Translations under genes and position numbers: made by a program
Notes under the pieces: model-generated
Databases searched by the model: none
What the model saw: only the letters and a program-made list of their open reading frames with translations
What the model was told of the DNA's origin: nothing
In this document: one piece after another, positions 22,695 through 35,600 of the stretch
Position numbering within the stretch: position 1 is the first letter of the stretch
How the letters are laid out: each line of letters starts with the position of its first letter
From: Epiperipatus broadwayi
Lineage: Eukaryota; Onychophora; Udeonychophora; Euonychophora; Peripatidae
Assembly (NCBI GenBank): GCA_028023455.1
Contig: JAQFVV010012416.1
Location: 8,125,967-8,189,966, forward strand
Direction of reading: 5' to 3'
Length of the DNA stretch: 64,000 nucleotides

Positions 22695-25600
22695 TGTTTA
22701 TATATTTATCATGTATTTGTTTATTCTTATTATTTAATCATTATATAGTTCAGTGAAGTTAGATTCAATCTATCTCTGAAGACAGATTGAAAAATAGTTA
22801 TTTTATAGTATTGTGAGTATTAAAGATCTCTTATAGATTCATTAGTTTTTTAAATAAGTTTTGTCAGAGGAAGATTTGGTATCATTAGTTAATACCATTT
22901 TGATATGTGTACCTGGGCCATTCTCCTTTGAAATAGAAGGGCATATTATTAGCAGGGTTAAATTATATAATATCTAAACCTAGATTAATTAATTTTGCTA
23001 TCTCTTGTCCTGGTACTGCCTTACATTGATGGATATCTGACATTTTCCCTTTTATATTTGCCAATGTCATTTTGAACAGTTCACATATACTTATCAGGAA
23101 TGTTAGAATATGTCACACTATATATAATGTTTATTTAGAATTGGATTTAGAATTTATAATAATTGATTGTATGAGGCTATAAGTTGAGGGAGGGAGTAAT
23201 TAGTGTAGGGAGTTAAAATAGAAATTGAATCGTTCTATTGGATTGTATTAAGGCTTAGAATCAAATAAAGTTTTTTTTAAAAAACTAATATTAACATTAT
23301 TTAAAGTTAATTATTATTTCCAACTATTAAAGTTCATTAATCTAGCATTATCACTATATTAATTGTAGTTCAGTCCATTAAAAAAGGGTTAATAATAAAC
23401 TTTACCTGTGGTGGATGTTCAGTTATCTAGATAATTCGTTTATGGTGACATGTGATTTCTAGTAAAAATAAATTATGATCAGCTTTCTTGAAATATTAAT
23501 GAGATTATTTCTTGTGAGTCTGGTTCCAAGCATTAGTCTGGTGGCACCTGCTAGTGATTATATGAATTACATACATGTCAACTTTTTACCACAGCAATAA
23601 TGATAGGTACCTACTTTATAAATTGTATACTCTCCAAAAAAAATTTCATATTGAGGGAAAAAATTATTTGATTTATTTGAAGCATAATTAAAATTAATAC
23701 AGAAGTACTGAAACCCTGCAGTGAGCTATATGTAAATTAATTGTCAGCAAATGTAAAAAGAGTCTAAACATAACATTTACTAATATAAAAATTTATTGTA
23801 AATTAAGATAGTTTATATTTTAAAAAAAAAAATCTATAATAACTTTATCTAAAAATGCAGCGATTTTAAACTCAGTTTGCTTATCTCCTGTTTGCATGTA
23901 ACTTAATATTTCCAAATTATTTATTTTATCAAGAATAATGAAAAGAAAACATCTTATATGATCATATAAATTATTTCATAATAACAAAAATTAATTAATA
24001 AATTATAATTATTTTAATCTATATTTCTTTAAATATACATGCATTTGTACAATTAATTCTTTTTTACATGATTTTTTTTTGCACGATTTTGAAATAACAC
24101 AAGTTTTAAAAAAATATCTTTCTACATGAGTTGTTTTAAAATAACATGATTGGTAAAAAAAAAATGTTATTTTTGGATTAGAGTTGTTCTGACATATTCA
24201 TGATTGGAATGAAGAAAAGAACAGTATTGTATAGAAGGCTACAAAAAAAAAAATCATCCTACATTCTCAAAGTAATTCTTAGATTGTCTTAAGTTGTTAT
24301 TAAACTTTTTTTTAATTCTAAATAATTTCATGTAAGTAATATAAAATAATTTATTTTCCTTTTTAGAAGATTGTAAATATTTTTATTTCCATGTTTATTT
24401 AGATTTGTTTCTGATGTCGAGTTCATCATTATGTCACAAAACTAAAACTAAAAATTTTATGTCTGTTACTATCATCTAATTTTTTTAAAAAGTTTTATTT
24501 CTTTATTCTTTATTTCTCATTATTTTAAAAATAGAAATCTCTTTTTTGGCAATATTTTTGCCAATGAGGAAATTTGTTTGTCTGCATTGTAATGATTTTT
24601 ATGTTTTGTTTTGAAAAGGAAAAACCCTTTTGGTATTGATGCTTTGTTTGCATTTTGACATTTGGTTTTATAAAAAAAAATTCTATTGGTATTGACATTA
24701 AAAAAATTTAATTTTGTTTAAATTTAATTGATTAATTTGTTTAAATTTATATATAATAATTTTGCCAAAAATTAATAAAAGGTAAGTTATATATTGCAAG
24801 TTTTAGTGAACGCAGTGGTATTCCAATCATGTACAAATGTATGCGTTTGTTGTCAGATAGTGACAGTGGATAAAATCTTTGATATTTTCTATTTTATGGA
24901 CAAGCAAGATGTCATGTGCATTTTTGATAAATATATAGTTCCAAGGGCCTACAATTTCTCTTTTCGAATGTGTTAGTCATTAAATTAAAAAAAAAAAATA
25001 AGTTAAATAGAATAAAATTCTGATAAATTACATTAATAATCTTTATTTCAATTTCATACTATTATAAGGTGGGAGTGCCATTATGCTATGAATTTTAAAG
25101 TTTTCGATGGTTTGTGTAGACAATCCAATGAATGTTTCATTGTCAGCATTGTTACTTTCAAATTTTTTTATTTTTCAAATGAAATTTGTGTTCCTATAAC
25201 TCAATTTTTATTTATGTTTAATGTGTGTGAAGTAAAACTTGATAGCATGCAACAAATATAACATTCAAACCAAAATTTTATTAATATAATTAATTTCTTT
25301 GATTTCTTATGTCCAGATTGTATTTTTTACATGAATTTTATTTATATGTAATTTTCAAGAGCTAAATCTATGACATAAAAAGAGAAGTTGGTGTATATTC
25401 ATTACGTGTAATATTTTGTGAATGACAGCGAATGATAATTCTGATTTTAATCTCTTAAACATAGAAAATTGATTATAAAATATTTTGTACAATTTTACCA
25501 TAACTTTTTATCTAAAATACATTAAAATATAACTATATCAGAATAAAATAATGAAAATTAATTTTTTTAAGAAATATTGAAATTACTAAAATACTTTTCT

Positions 25601-25800
25601 GATACTATATAAATGCGTGAACATCTAGAATAGTTTAATTATGAAAGTTTATTTTGAATGAATACAAAATAGTTTATTTTGACTTATTTTTATATGGATG
25701 AAAATGTAATCACTATATTTACAATATTGACTTTCCATTTTCTAAACTGGCATAAAAGTACGATGTAAAATGTAAGCATTTTTTTTGAAAAAGCATTCAA
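22690..25800. other. AT-rich stretch, nothing recognised
   Basis: No frames above about 60 codons. Numerous A and T homopolymers. No match to the repeat families seen elsewhere in the window. Confidence 0.5.
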
Positions 25801-25802
25801 AC

Positions 25803-25909
25803 ACTGACAAACTCTCCAAACAGTAATGCCATCTAGTGCAAGCTACAATAATCAATGGATGCAAGAAGGTTTATACACTAGGTGGCGCTACTTCATAGAG
25901 TTTGTCACT
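25803..25909. repeat. Short hairpin element M2, same family as M1
   Basis: It starts ACTGACAAACTCTCCAAACA and ends TCATAGAGTTTGTCACT. The left arm matches M1 (CAGTAATGCCATCTAGTGCA; AATCAATGGATGCAAGAAGG), and the centre present in M1 is missing. The right arm holds ACACTAGGTGGCGCTAC at 25,875-25,891. Confidence 0.82.
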
Positions 25910-26975
25910 GTTTCACAGCTTGTGTAAACATAGGAAATAGTGATTATGTGAAAACCATTCAATCGTAATCTGAAACTATATTTAAATAAATTTCTTTATT
26001 TTGAAAGATTCCATTCAAGTTTGTTTTCCATGACATGAAAGATTATATTCAATTGTGATTTTTTCATCCATTAGTTTAAATTGACTCCAATTTTAATTTG
26101 AGATAATTTATAAATAATAATTAAAATTATGCAAAGAAGATAGATAATACAAGTAAATGTAACACCTAAAAAAGACCACTTTTTAAATTTAAAACGTTAT
26201 CATTATATTATTTTTCATATGAATCAATACACAAGAGAGATATTATTGTTGTAAATTTAGTTTTAATTGAAAGATTTAAATTTATATCTTTCTTCTTCTA
26301 CAACAAAAAATATGTTTTTTGAGAAACTCACATGTTTTTATCTGATAGATCCTGATTTAATACTAAATTCAGTTTCATATACAAATTTTATTTAAAACCC
26401 CAAATAATAATTATATAATCATTGTAATGCCCTATGAATCTGGAACAATATGCATACACAAATATATACACGAACATTTACCTAATTTTTTTTAATTAAA
26501 TGCAAAAATTTAATAATATATATACCTGAAATATTTAATTAAAATATGTCAGGTAATTTGTATAACTTTTGTTGTGTTACATCATTGAAATGTACATTTT
26601 AATTTCTTGCTTCAATTTATTAACATTCTTATGAATACCAAAGGCTAACTCTCTCTGTCCTCTAACTTAGATGAAATTAAATAATTCTGCCATTTCCTTA
26701 TTATTGAGTTTGATATAAATTGTGTTCCTCTTCAAATCAAGCTTTTCTGCATGCATTGATTGATTCTATGGATTGTTTGACTTCAAATTAGAGTCAGCAT
26801 CATGAAAAACATTTCAACATGTCTGAAGTCTATAATTATAGTTATTAAAATATAAAATCATAGTACATGAATAAAAAGTTAAAAAATAAAAGTTTACCAT
26901 ATATTATGTAAAAAGGGATGTATACATTTGAGTTTAATTAAATATACAATCTAAATAAAAAGATTAAAAATATAT
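25910..26975. other. AT-rich stretch, nothing recognised
   Basis: No frame or repeat was identified. Confidence 0.5.
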
Positions 26976-26978
26976 AAT

Positions 26979-27248
26979 TTGCAATTTAATAAAAACTGCC
27001 ACATTTCCCTGAACAAAATATTAAATATCAAGAGCTGCTTCCTGTCCAGGAATTATGTCACCTCAAGACTCTCAACCTTTGTCACTTATGCCACTTGGAT
27101 GGCCAGTTATCACAACAAATTTACTATTCCTCATCCCAAGCCTGAAGACACATTCATTTCCAAGCTGAAGGAATTTCACCACAAGGACAGAATCATCTTA
27201 TCCAGATTTTTATTTGACAACACATGGAGCCTGATCAAGCTGGATTAA
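26979..27248 (+). pseudogene. C-terminal end of CCHC-LINE ORF2, copy 2
   Basis: 89 codons ending at TAA. The last 43 residues after ATW align without gaps to the 43 after AIW in the copy at 57,584-58,282. Shared residues include F at 8, I at 20, LK at 23-24, DR at 30-31, F at 39 and TW at 42-43. The zinc-binding Cys/His and everything upstream are missing, so this is a 5'-truncated insertion. The ATG at 26,979 is incidental. Confidence 0.62.
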
Positions 27249-27385
27249 ACAACACCAGTGACCACATCAGACCATCTGATTGCCTGAGCAACATAGATAA
27301 CTATTATTTTTGTTTTACAATTGTATCATTTTTACATATGTTTTTTCAATAAAGTTATTTATAAATAAATAAAAAATAAATTAAT
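27249..27385 (+). mobile_element. 3' UTR and A-rich tail of CCHC-LINE copy 2
   Basis: A non-coding stretch after the stop ends with AATAAAG and an A-rich (ATAAATAAATAAAAAATAAA) tail. This supports a LINE 3' end at this site. Confidence 0.55.
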
Positions 27386-27477
27386 AATCATTAATGGATT
27401 TAATAAAAAGTGATTTTCAATAATAAATTTGTATTGCAAATATTGAACTTATATTTATTAATAAAGTTAATTTTTGT

Positions 27478-28400
27478 CCATAATGATACTAGGAAGTATT
27501 AACCTTGAGAAGAGTATAATACAAGGTGACTCTTTATCTCCAAAACTTTTTACAGCAGTTCCACAATAAGTATTTAGTGGATTAAAATGGTAAGCTAAAG
27601 GACTAAAAGTAAATGGAGATTATTTAAATCATTTAAATTTTTCAGAAGATGTAGTTATTTTTTTCAAACAATGCTTCAAAACTTCAGGAAATATTGCAAA
27701 AGTTATCAGATGAAAGTAAGAAAGTAAGACTAAAGGTAAATGTTAAAAATAATAAAGTAATGTTCAATGGATTTTCTCGAAAGTTGAAAATAAAGATTGA
27801 TTATGATGTGTTAGAAGAAGTTACAACTATAGATACCCTGGTCAGATTATTACTACATATGGTAACATAATGAAACTAATCATAGAGTTAAATTCGGTTG
27901 AGTGCTTTTGATAGAAGTAAATTAATATTAAAAAGAAATAGGCCTATGTGTTTGAAAAGGAAGGTTTTTAATAAATGTGTTTTACCAGTTCTTACTTATG
28001 GATCTGAGACTTGGATACTTAATAGAAGAGCAATACAGATACTTTAGACTACTCAAAAAAGAATGAAGAGATGCGTATTAGGAGTAACAAGAAGAAATTG
28101 AAAATGAAGTATATGGGTAACAGAACAAACAGATGTTACTAACATTGTTGAGAGAATTAAAAACAGAAGTGGAGTTGAGCTGAACATGTTTCTAGAAGAG
28201 ATGATAATAGGTGTACAATTGAAATCTTAAACTGGATTCCAAGAGATTGTAAAAGACCCAAAAGAGACCACATGTGAGATGGATAAAATAAAAAAGTGTG
28301 CAGGGGTGATGTGGAGATGAGAGGCTAGAGATTGAAGAACATGGATTGAACTTGGAGAGATCTTCATACTGCAGTGGATTGATAATGGTTGACAATGATG
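27478..28400 (+). mobile_element. RTE-type LINE copy D, 5'-truncated, plus strand
   Basis: It starts inside RT just before motif B (CATAATGATACTAGG, equal to HNDTRK of the family) and continues to the C-terminal domain and the GATGAT tail at about 28,400. Frameshifts and stops are frequent (for example TAA and TGA within the first 20 codons), so it is a decayed copy. It is the only RTE copy besides F on the plus strand. Confidence 0.9.
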
Positions 28401-28434
28401 ATATATCATTGTAACTATTTATGCATATATATAT

Positions 28435-31159
28435 TGAAACAGTAAGGTCTGCTCTGCAGATCTTCGTTTCACCTTTTCTCACCTACTTCCTACCCTCATA
28501 CCTTAGTTTGAACCCCAATCTATCGTAGTGTGTCTGCAATACACTTATATACCAAAAATCCCGCCTAATTTTAAACCACGAGCACAATGCTCATATTATA
28601 TATATAACTTATTCCCAAATAAAATAAAATATTATGAATTATGTATTTGTTCACATAATTTACATTTATTAAAAAGTAAGTTATATAAGTCGTAATTGCG
28701 CACACACTATGATATCCATTTTAAAACATATCAAAATTATAAATTGTTAGTTATTTTGTTTGGATCTATTTACAAATATATTACCGTCGTAATATATTTT
28801 GATTTAAAATAAAATTCATTTAGTAAATATTCGTTTAGTAGATAGATTCAAATATTACAATTTAAAATAAAATAATTTTCGTTTTATTTAATAAAAATCA
28901 TCCCAAATATTTCTGTTAAAATAAATGAGGGACAATAGTTTAATTATATAAGTTTATCTAAAAGCAGCAGCTGTCCACTTAAGTTTTCTTTAATTAGTAG
29001 CAGTAATTTTAATTAAATCTAGTTTGTAATTCGAATGTCGACGGGGAAGTTAACAAAAGAAATTAATTAATGTTGAATTCCTTTAGACATTCGGATAGAT
29101 TTAATTACAGCAGATAAGTCCAATAATTTTGTATGCCCCAGGACAAATCTATTGTTAAATTTTACTATAAAAAGGATGTTTTTCTTTTGTTCTCCATTCT
29201 AAGCTTTCTAAGCTCTTAAAGGATTCTAAGCTTTTAAAGAATTCTGAGTTGTCTAAAGGTTTCTGAGTTGTTCTAAAATTCTAATAATTTGCTAACCTTG
29301 ACATGTCCGAGTAGAGGCGTTTAAGATGGCTATGTCCCCTCGGAATAGCCAGCCGCTGCTCCATACCATCAAAAATTTATCACACGGATCCTGGAACTGC
29401 TGCTGCCACTGCCAAATATGAACATTCCAGATTTTGCTGCTGAATTATAAAACCTGCCGAACATCTACCTGCAAATGCTTCTCCAGAGGTAACCTAAATT
29501 AACCCAAGAGCTCTTGTGATCACTAACTAACATGCTATAGCTATTTAACATTGTTTTCTTATATTTCACAACTTCATTATGTATTTCTTTCATGTATTTA
29601 AATATACTCAACATTTTGCTCTATCCTTGGGTTAATATTTTCTATTTATAAAGCTTTCTTTTATTTTATTATGATAATGTGTCAGAATCGTCTTTGACCG
29701 AGTGAACTATTCCCTCTATTGAAAATAAGACGCCGCTATTAAGGCATATTTTAAATTTATAATTTTCCAATTTTATTGTCTTGCAAATCACTCGTTCGAG
29801 GGCGATTCTTTTCTTTAATGTAACGTAATCACATAGTTTAAAATCTACATGTTATTGATTTTAATCTAATATAAGAGTATGTGTGAAGTCAATGATTAAA
29901 TGTGTCCCCAAATGCATGATTGCGTATATAAATCTATACTTACTTTTCAAACCCGCAAGCATGCATTTTCTTATTTTAATTACCGTGTCCTACTTTAATT
30001 ATAAAGTTCATCATTGATGTCGAGAATGTGCGGACCCTTTTAAATGAATTTCAGGGAATTTGATTGGGCATTTCTCTTAATCCAAGTAAAACCCATTTAG
30101 TATGTTTTTATATACACTAGTCTCGTATTGCTGGTACCTGAATTGGTTGTTGAGACCGCTTTGTTTTTATTTTCCAAGGATTCTTTACATGGCAAAGTCC
30201 GTTCTTTCGCTTATTGCAAGTTTCCAGGCAGAGGGTGTTCACAAATGACACCCCTGGGAATTAAACGCAATCGTCACACAGTCGCTAAGTTTCAGCTGTT
30301 CGTCAAAATACTTTCCTACGGGTTAGCGGCAAGATGCCCTCCGTAATTATTCCGGATCTTCAATATTGTTTCATTTTATATTTATTTTACAAAGCATCCG
30401 TGACTTAAATGAGTCACACCCTCCAACTTTATAAATTCACTATCAGCAATACTGACCTCCCAATACAAATTTATTATTATTCTTCTCAAATAAATGCTTT
30501 GATCCCATTCCCACGTTTGCTTAGTAAGCTTTAGTCCGCACTATTCTCGAAATCAATAAATATTTTAGAACATTTAATTTCAAATATTGTCTTAAACTTG
30601 TCTATTTACTCAAAGCACCTCGCACATATTCCTATCTCATCAAGCACATTATCATAATGCTATTAGCCCGAGGAATAGAATATATCACTCTGTTTTAAAA
30701 CCTTTTGTCATTACTGAAATATAAATGCCAATAATTATTCAATACGCGTCCCTGTCTCATATAAGCAGACAGTGGCATTTTATATATATATTTATATAAA
30801 TAAATTGTGTGCAATTATTTAAAACTAAATTTGATCTCTTATTTTATTTGATTCCTATCACTGTCTTGGTCTAGATATATATATTTTCTGCATTTCTTTT
30901 GTAAATCCATAGACGTTAATTAGCCACCCAAACTTATCTTAGTATAGAGTCTTTTGTTTCTCCCTGACCACCAGGCACCGGTAAAAGGTTATGCTAGTGT
31001 AGCATCAGATGCATTATCACGTAGGTGGCGCTGTGAAATTTGGACTTTAGATTCGAACTTAGTATATCTAGAAGGCAACCCCTCCTAGAATGTTCAGTTT
31101 CGGGTCTGGGGTTTGAATTATGCAGTGTGTTAGCAAGATAGACGATTCTGACCGTTACA
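28435..31159 (-). mobile_element. Probable solitary LTR (about 2.7 kb) of a Ty3/Gypsy-like element
   Basis: On minus it begins TGTAACGGTCAGAA and ends CTGTTTCA, giving TG...CA ends. ATAT lies immediately outside both ends (28,431-28,434 and 31,160-31,163). The start resembles those of the Gypsy LTRs at 47,497-54,452 (TGTGCCAGTCC) and the LTR at 42,651-43,448 (TGTGACAGTCA). Inside, base composition is richer in G+C and poor in TA runs compared with the flanks. No coding frame is convincing; the 72-codon frame at 30,128-30,346 shows nothing known. A TATA-like TATAAAAAGG sits at 29,166-29,175 on the plus strand, so orientation is not certain. The ends are inferred by comparison, not by two LTR copies. 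Confidence 0.45.
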
Positions 31160-31187
31160 ATATATATATATATATGTGTGTGTGTGT
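31160..31187 (+). repeat. (TA)n(TG)n microsatellite
   Basis: A TA run changing to TG, between the probable solo LTR and the Penelope-derived palindrome. Confidence 0.95.
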
Positions 31188-31216
31188 AATACAAATAAAA
31201 TATCCATTAATTAAAT

Positions 31217-31451
31217 ATTGTAATAACAATAAAAATAATAAATGTAATGATAATCAACAATTACAAACAGTCTTTCAATCTGCAGAAGTACTTTTGATTA
31301 ATTACTTAACCCCTCTTTAACTGCCATTAAATTTTAAAAAAAAAACAGTTGAAGAGGGTTACATAATTAACCAAAAGTATCTCTGTGGATTGAAAGACTG
31401 TGTATAATAGTTAATCATCATTATATTTATTATTTTTATTGTTATTACAAT
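31217..31451. repeat. Palindrome made of two inverted Penelope-like 3' ends
   Basis: Arms 31,217 to about 31,325 and about 31,345-31,451 are reverse complements around an A/T-rich centre. Each arm, read outward, also matches the sequence downstream of the Penelope-like ORF at about 34,048-34,160: TTTAATGGCAGTT, AGTACTT(C/T)TGCAGATT, AAAGACTGTTT, and TTATTATTTTTATT before the TA run. It has no coding frame of its own. Confidence 0.82.
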
Positions 31452-32265
31452 ATATATGATATGTTCTTCATACTGGAGATTCATGATCAAATAACATAAA
31501 TTCCTCCCATTTTTTCTACATAAAAAACCTTATGGATAAATTGCAAATATCTTAGACTATAAAAAACTATTTATTTAAAATATTAAATGTAATAAGTAAA
31601 TAACTTAATATCAAAAATATAAAAGGATGAATATATGAGAAATAAATGAATAGATTATTAGCCAGTAATTTTTCATCTTTTGAGCAAATGTAGAATTATT
31701 ACGAGGTTAAAATTTAATAAATAAGTTTTATTAGTGTCATTTTTAAAATAAATTATATTGCTTGTGTATTTGATTAGTAAATGCATATATGCTTCTTAAT
31801 GATATGAGTCTCATTGGAATTTATGGTGTAACTTTGAAATTGAAATTCTAGAATCAGTTATATTAAGAGACTAATAATAAGGAAAAATACCTTGTGACAA
31901 CAATCAAATGGGTTTTTTTTGCTTAGTTCTGTTGTTTCTTAAACTGTCTCAGATAGAAAACTTAGCATTAAAATTTGAAATAAACTAAATAAAAAATACT
32001 TGTTATACTTTAAAATATTCTGTTTTATTTTGCACAAAAATTCAATTTAATAAAAAATTTACTTTTTTTTCCTTTTAAAAATAAAGTTTATATTTGATGT
32101 TAAAATATTTTTTGTACATTAAAATAATACCAGAGAAATAGTAAATAATTTAATATATATATATATTGTTTTGAAAACATATAATAACCTATATTTACCA
32201 AATTATACATAATCAAAATAAGAGTCATAGATCACATGACCCTATTCTCTTAAGCTTGTAAGTTA
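31452..32265. other. AT-rich stretch, nothing recognised
   Basis: No frame or repeat beyond short homopolymers and a TA run at about 32,152-32,166. Confidence 0.5.
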
Positions 32266-32461
32266 TAAACAATGAGGATTGCCAATTTCTCAACAACCTT
32301 TGTATTCAGAACCTATCCTAGCACCTCTCTGAGGAGTGCCAGAGCATGAAACCATAGTCAGAGGTTTGGGGGGGGGGTCCTGATGGAAATATTTTAAATG
32401 CTTTCTCTAGCTAAGCATTTATCACAAAGATTGTTGAGGAATTGGCAATCCTCATTGTTTA
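32266..32461. repeat. Hairpin (MITE-like) element, arms about 36 bp
   Basis: The left arm AAACAATGAGGATTGCCAAT and the right arm ATTGGCAATCCTCATTGTTT are reverse complements. Pairing extends through TTCTCAACAA and TTGTTGAGGA. Ten G lie at 32,368-32,377 inside the loop. A motif left of it (AGTCATAGATCACATGAC at about 32,223) recurs as AGTCATACATCACATGAC at about 32,824. Confidence 0.8.
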
Positions 32462-33400
32462 TTTACCAAATTGTCTCAAAATATTACTGAGTTTTAAAGA
32501 AAATTATTAATGAATGTAACCAGTCTGGTATATTCTATTACAAAAAAAATCCAAGAATAACACTAAAAAAATGGATACAAGTGTGATAGAAATTTTTTGG
32601 CTCATTTTTACCTTTTATAAAATAGATTGATTGATACTCATCTTGCCAATTTTGGGATTAAGTTGTGGGCCCATAATGCAAATGACTGGCAGAATACCTT
32701 TATCAGAAAGCTATCAAATTATTAAAGGTGTCTGGGGAATTTGTCTAAAAAATAAATACACAGAAATATGAAATTTCTAATATTTCAGATAAGAAAAATG
32801 TAAAGAATATTTGTTAAGCAATCAAGTCATACATCACATGACTAAATTTAATAAGCTTGTACTAAAAATGCTATATAGAAATTGGTCTGAGGATAGGGAT
32901 ATTCGGAAAAGCTTGTTAAGAACTATTAACACTTATTATATAGCATTGATAAAGAGGCTGAATGTTGAAATATTTTGAGAAAAGTTATATATGTGAAGAA
33001 TCCATATAATGGATAACCAGTAAACAATTAAATTCTAGATCAGATTAAACCTAAATTTCTAGTTTAAATTATCTTATTTTGTAACTAAGAGAAAAACAAT
33101 ATAATATAATAATTTCATGGCTTTTTTGTTTGAGAGTTTATGAGAAGTTTGAGCACATTGCCAGAGTTGATATAATTCATTATAAAAGAGTTTCATGTGT
33201 CATGAATTAGAACATGTAAACACTCCATTACCTCATTATTTAACTAATATTCCTGAATTGTGAATTATAATAATATAAGGTCTTGAACTAATTTCTAGGG
33301 GTTCCCATGGTTATCTACACTAAGCCCCAATATTACTGACTACAAATCAAGATAGCTTGTAATCTTAGTTACATTGAATTTCATTTTTTTTTACTTCTCA
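32462..33400. other. Stretch upstream of the Penelope-like ORF, no gene seen
   Basis: It could hold the decayed 5' part of the Penelope-like element, but I could not identify RT motifs. A small inverted pair (ATGCTATATAG at about 32,868 and TATATAGCAT at about 32,938) is present. Confidence 0.4.
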
Positions 33401-33404
33401 CATA

Positions 33405-34025
33405 TTGATAAAACTGAAAAATATTGCCAAGGAATTGCTTGATGTTGGTTATAAAATGGAACAAATAAACAATACTTTAAATCAATTTAAAAAAAGTTAT
33501 AATTGTTTTAAAAAAATGAAGATTAATAGTAAACAATGGATATCTATTCCATTTATTTCAAATCCACAAGTGAAATTTTTTAAGGATTTGTATAAGAATG
33601 TGTTTAATGTTTTATTCTATATTCCAAACATTGTTAATAAATTAGTCAATAATTCTAAGGATGTTGTACCTGTCAAGCAGAAAAGTAATATCATATATCA
33701 AATTTTTTGTGACTGTATGTTATCATATATAGGTGAATCAAGATGCAGTATTGAGAAGAGATTAAAGGAGCATGAATTGTTATATAAGCATGTAAAAAAT
33801 AAGCATAATGATGATTTAATGACTGCTTCAGTTTTCTTTGATCATGAAAAAACATATAAATATAAATTTAAATTTGATTTTCAAAGTGTGAAAATTCTTC
33901 ATGAAGAGAGAAACCATAATAAAAGAAAAATTAAGGAGGCAATTTTTATAAATAGGAATAAACTGCATTTAATAAATAGACAAGCTGCTAACATTAAAAT
34001 ACAGGATTCATGGGATTTGAATTGA
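33405..34025 (+). pseudogene. Penelope-like element: C-terminal region with GIY-YIG endonuclease
   Basis: 206 codons. Residues 92-125 (SNIIYQIFCDCMLSYIGESR then SIEKRLKEHE) are the GIY-YIG core of Penelope-like retroelements: I-Y-x-I-x-C, Y-I-G-E-S in place of the usual Y-I-G-x-T, then R-L-K-E-H. The end (KILHEERNHNKRKIKEAIFI, then LINRQ and DSWDL) matches the usual C-terminus, with the conserved Glu in the KEA segment. Residues 1-91 may be the RT thumb and linker; the RT palm is absent, so this is 5'-truncated. The open frame suggests moderate age. GIY-YIG enzymes nick the target for reverse transcription. The linked 3' sequence also builds the palindrome at 31,217-31,451. Confidence 0.85.
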
Positions 34026-34261
<236 letters not shown>

Positions 34262-34361
34262 GTGTACTGAGCTATTTTATGATGTTTAATGTAGTGGCAC
34301 ACCATATAAATTAAAATAAGTTCAAATAATTTAAATATACACAGGTTGACCTTTACAACAT

Positions 34362-35600
34362 ATCATGATTCACCATTTTTAACCATTATTGATCCACTTC
34401 AGGATAAAGGCCTCTCCAGGTTCAATCTATTTTCACTGATCTTCAGCCTTCCTTCTTCACATACCCCACCACACTTCCTTATTTAATTCATCCATTTCAC
34501 AGGTCTTTTAGAATCTTTTGGAATTCATTTTAAGATTTTAGTTATTTATCTATTAACATATCTTCTAGCAATATGTCTAGCTCAGTTCCATTTCAATCTC
34601 TTAATTTTTTCAACAATGCTAGTTTCACTTGTTTGTTCTCTCACTGATGGATTTCATTTTTGATCTCTTCTTGTTACTTGTATACATCTTTCCATACTTT
34701 CTTGAGTAGACTGAAGTCTACATTGCTCTTTTGTTAAATGTCCAAGTCTCAAATACATAAGTAAAAACTGGTAAAACATATTTATTAAAAACTTTTCTTT
34801 TCAACATATAGGCATATTTTCTTTTAATATTAAGTTTTCTACTAAAAGAACTCTGACCAAGTTCAATTCTATGATTAATTTTACTTATTCTGTTTCCATT
34901 TGTAGTAATAATTGTACCAAGTTACTTGTAAATTGTTAACTTCTTCTAATTCATAAAATATCAATCTCTATTTTCTTTTTTTTTTTTGAGAAAATCCATT
35001 GAACATTATTTTAGTTTTTCTAACATTCACCTTTAATCTTACTTTCTTACTTTCATCTGATAACTTTTAAAACATTTCTTGAAACATTTGCAAAAACGAC
35101 TACATCATCTGAAAAATCTAAATGCCCTAAATAATCTCCATTTACTTTTATTTCCTTAGCTTTTCATTTCAATCCACAAAATACTTCTTGCAAAACTGCT
35201 GTAAAATTTTTTGGAGATATGGAGTCAAACTGTACACCCTTCTCAATGTTAACATTCCTAGCATCATTATTTAATCTAATCATTGCTGTTGCATCTTTAT
35301 AAATATTCTTCAGAATATAACAATATCCTGTTCTAGATCTTGATTCAATACTTTAATCACTGAAAAAATGCTTATAGAATCAAATGCTTTTCAAAATTTA
35401 CAAATCCAAAACATAATGGCAACTCATATTCATTGGTCGTTCTATAACTTCTCTCAACTTTTGTACATGATCTACAGTACTAAAACCATTTTTAAATCCA
35501 ATTTGTTCTTGAGGTTGGTTAAAATCCAATGTTCATTGTAGACCTTAGTAAACATTTTGGATAGAATTGATAAAAAACTAATAAGTCCATAATTTAAATA
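34362..35600 (-). mobile_element. RTE-type LINE copy E, decayed 3' part
   Basis: The minus strand is colinear with copies C and G from the RT fingers (HQP-like region at about 35,520) to the C-terminus and a degenerate CAT/GAT tail at about 34,362. There are many indels and stops. The longest block of identity covers motif B/C (about 35,090-35,240). It is 5'-truncated at about 35,600. Confidence 0.9.

Noticed and set aside
28192-28482. Minus frames of 96 and 60 codons at 28.2-28.5 kb
   Set aside because: Antisense of RTE copy D.
33405-34025. A homing endonuclease or UvrC-like GIY-YIG gene
   Set aside because: The GIY-YIG core is followed by the Penelope-type C-terminus (KRKIKEAIFI, LINRQ), and its 3' sequence forms element-type repeats.
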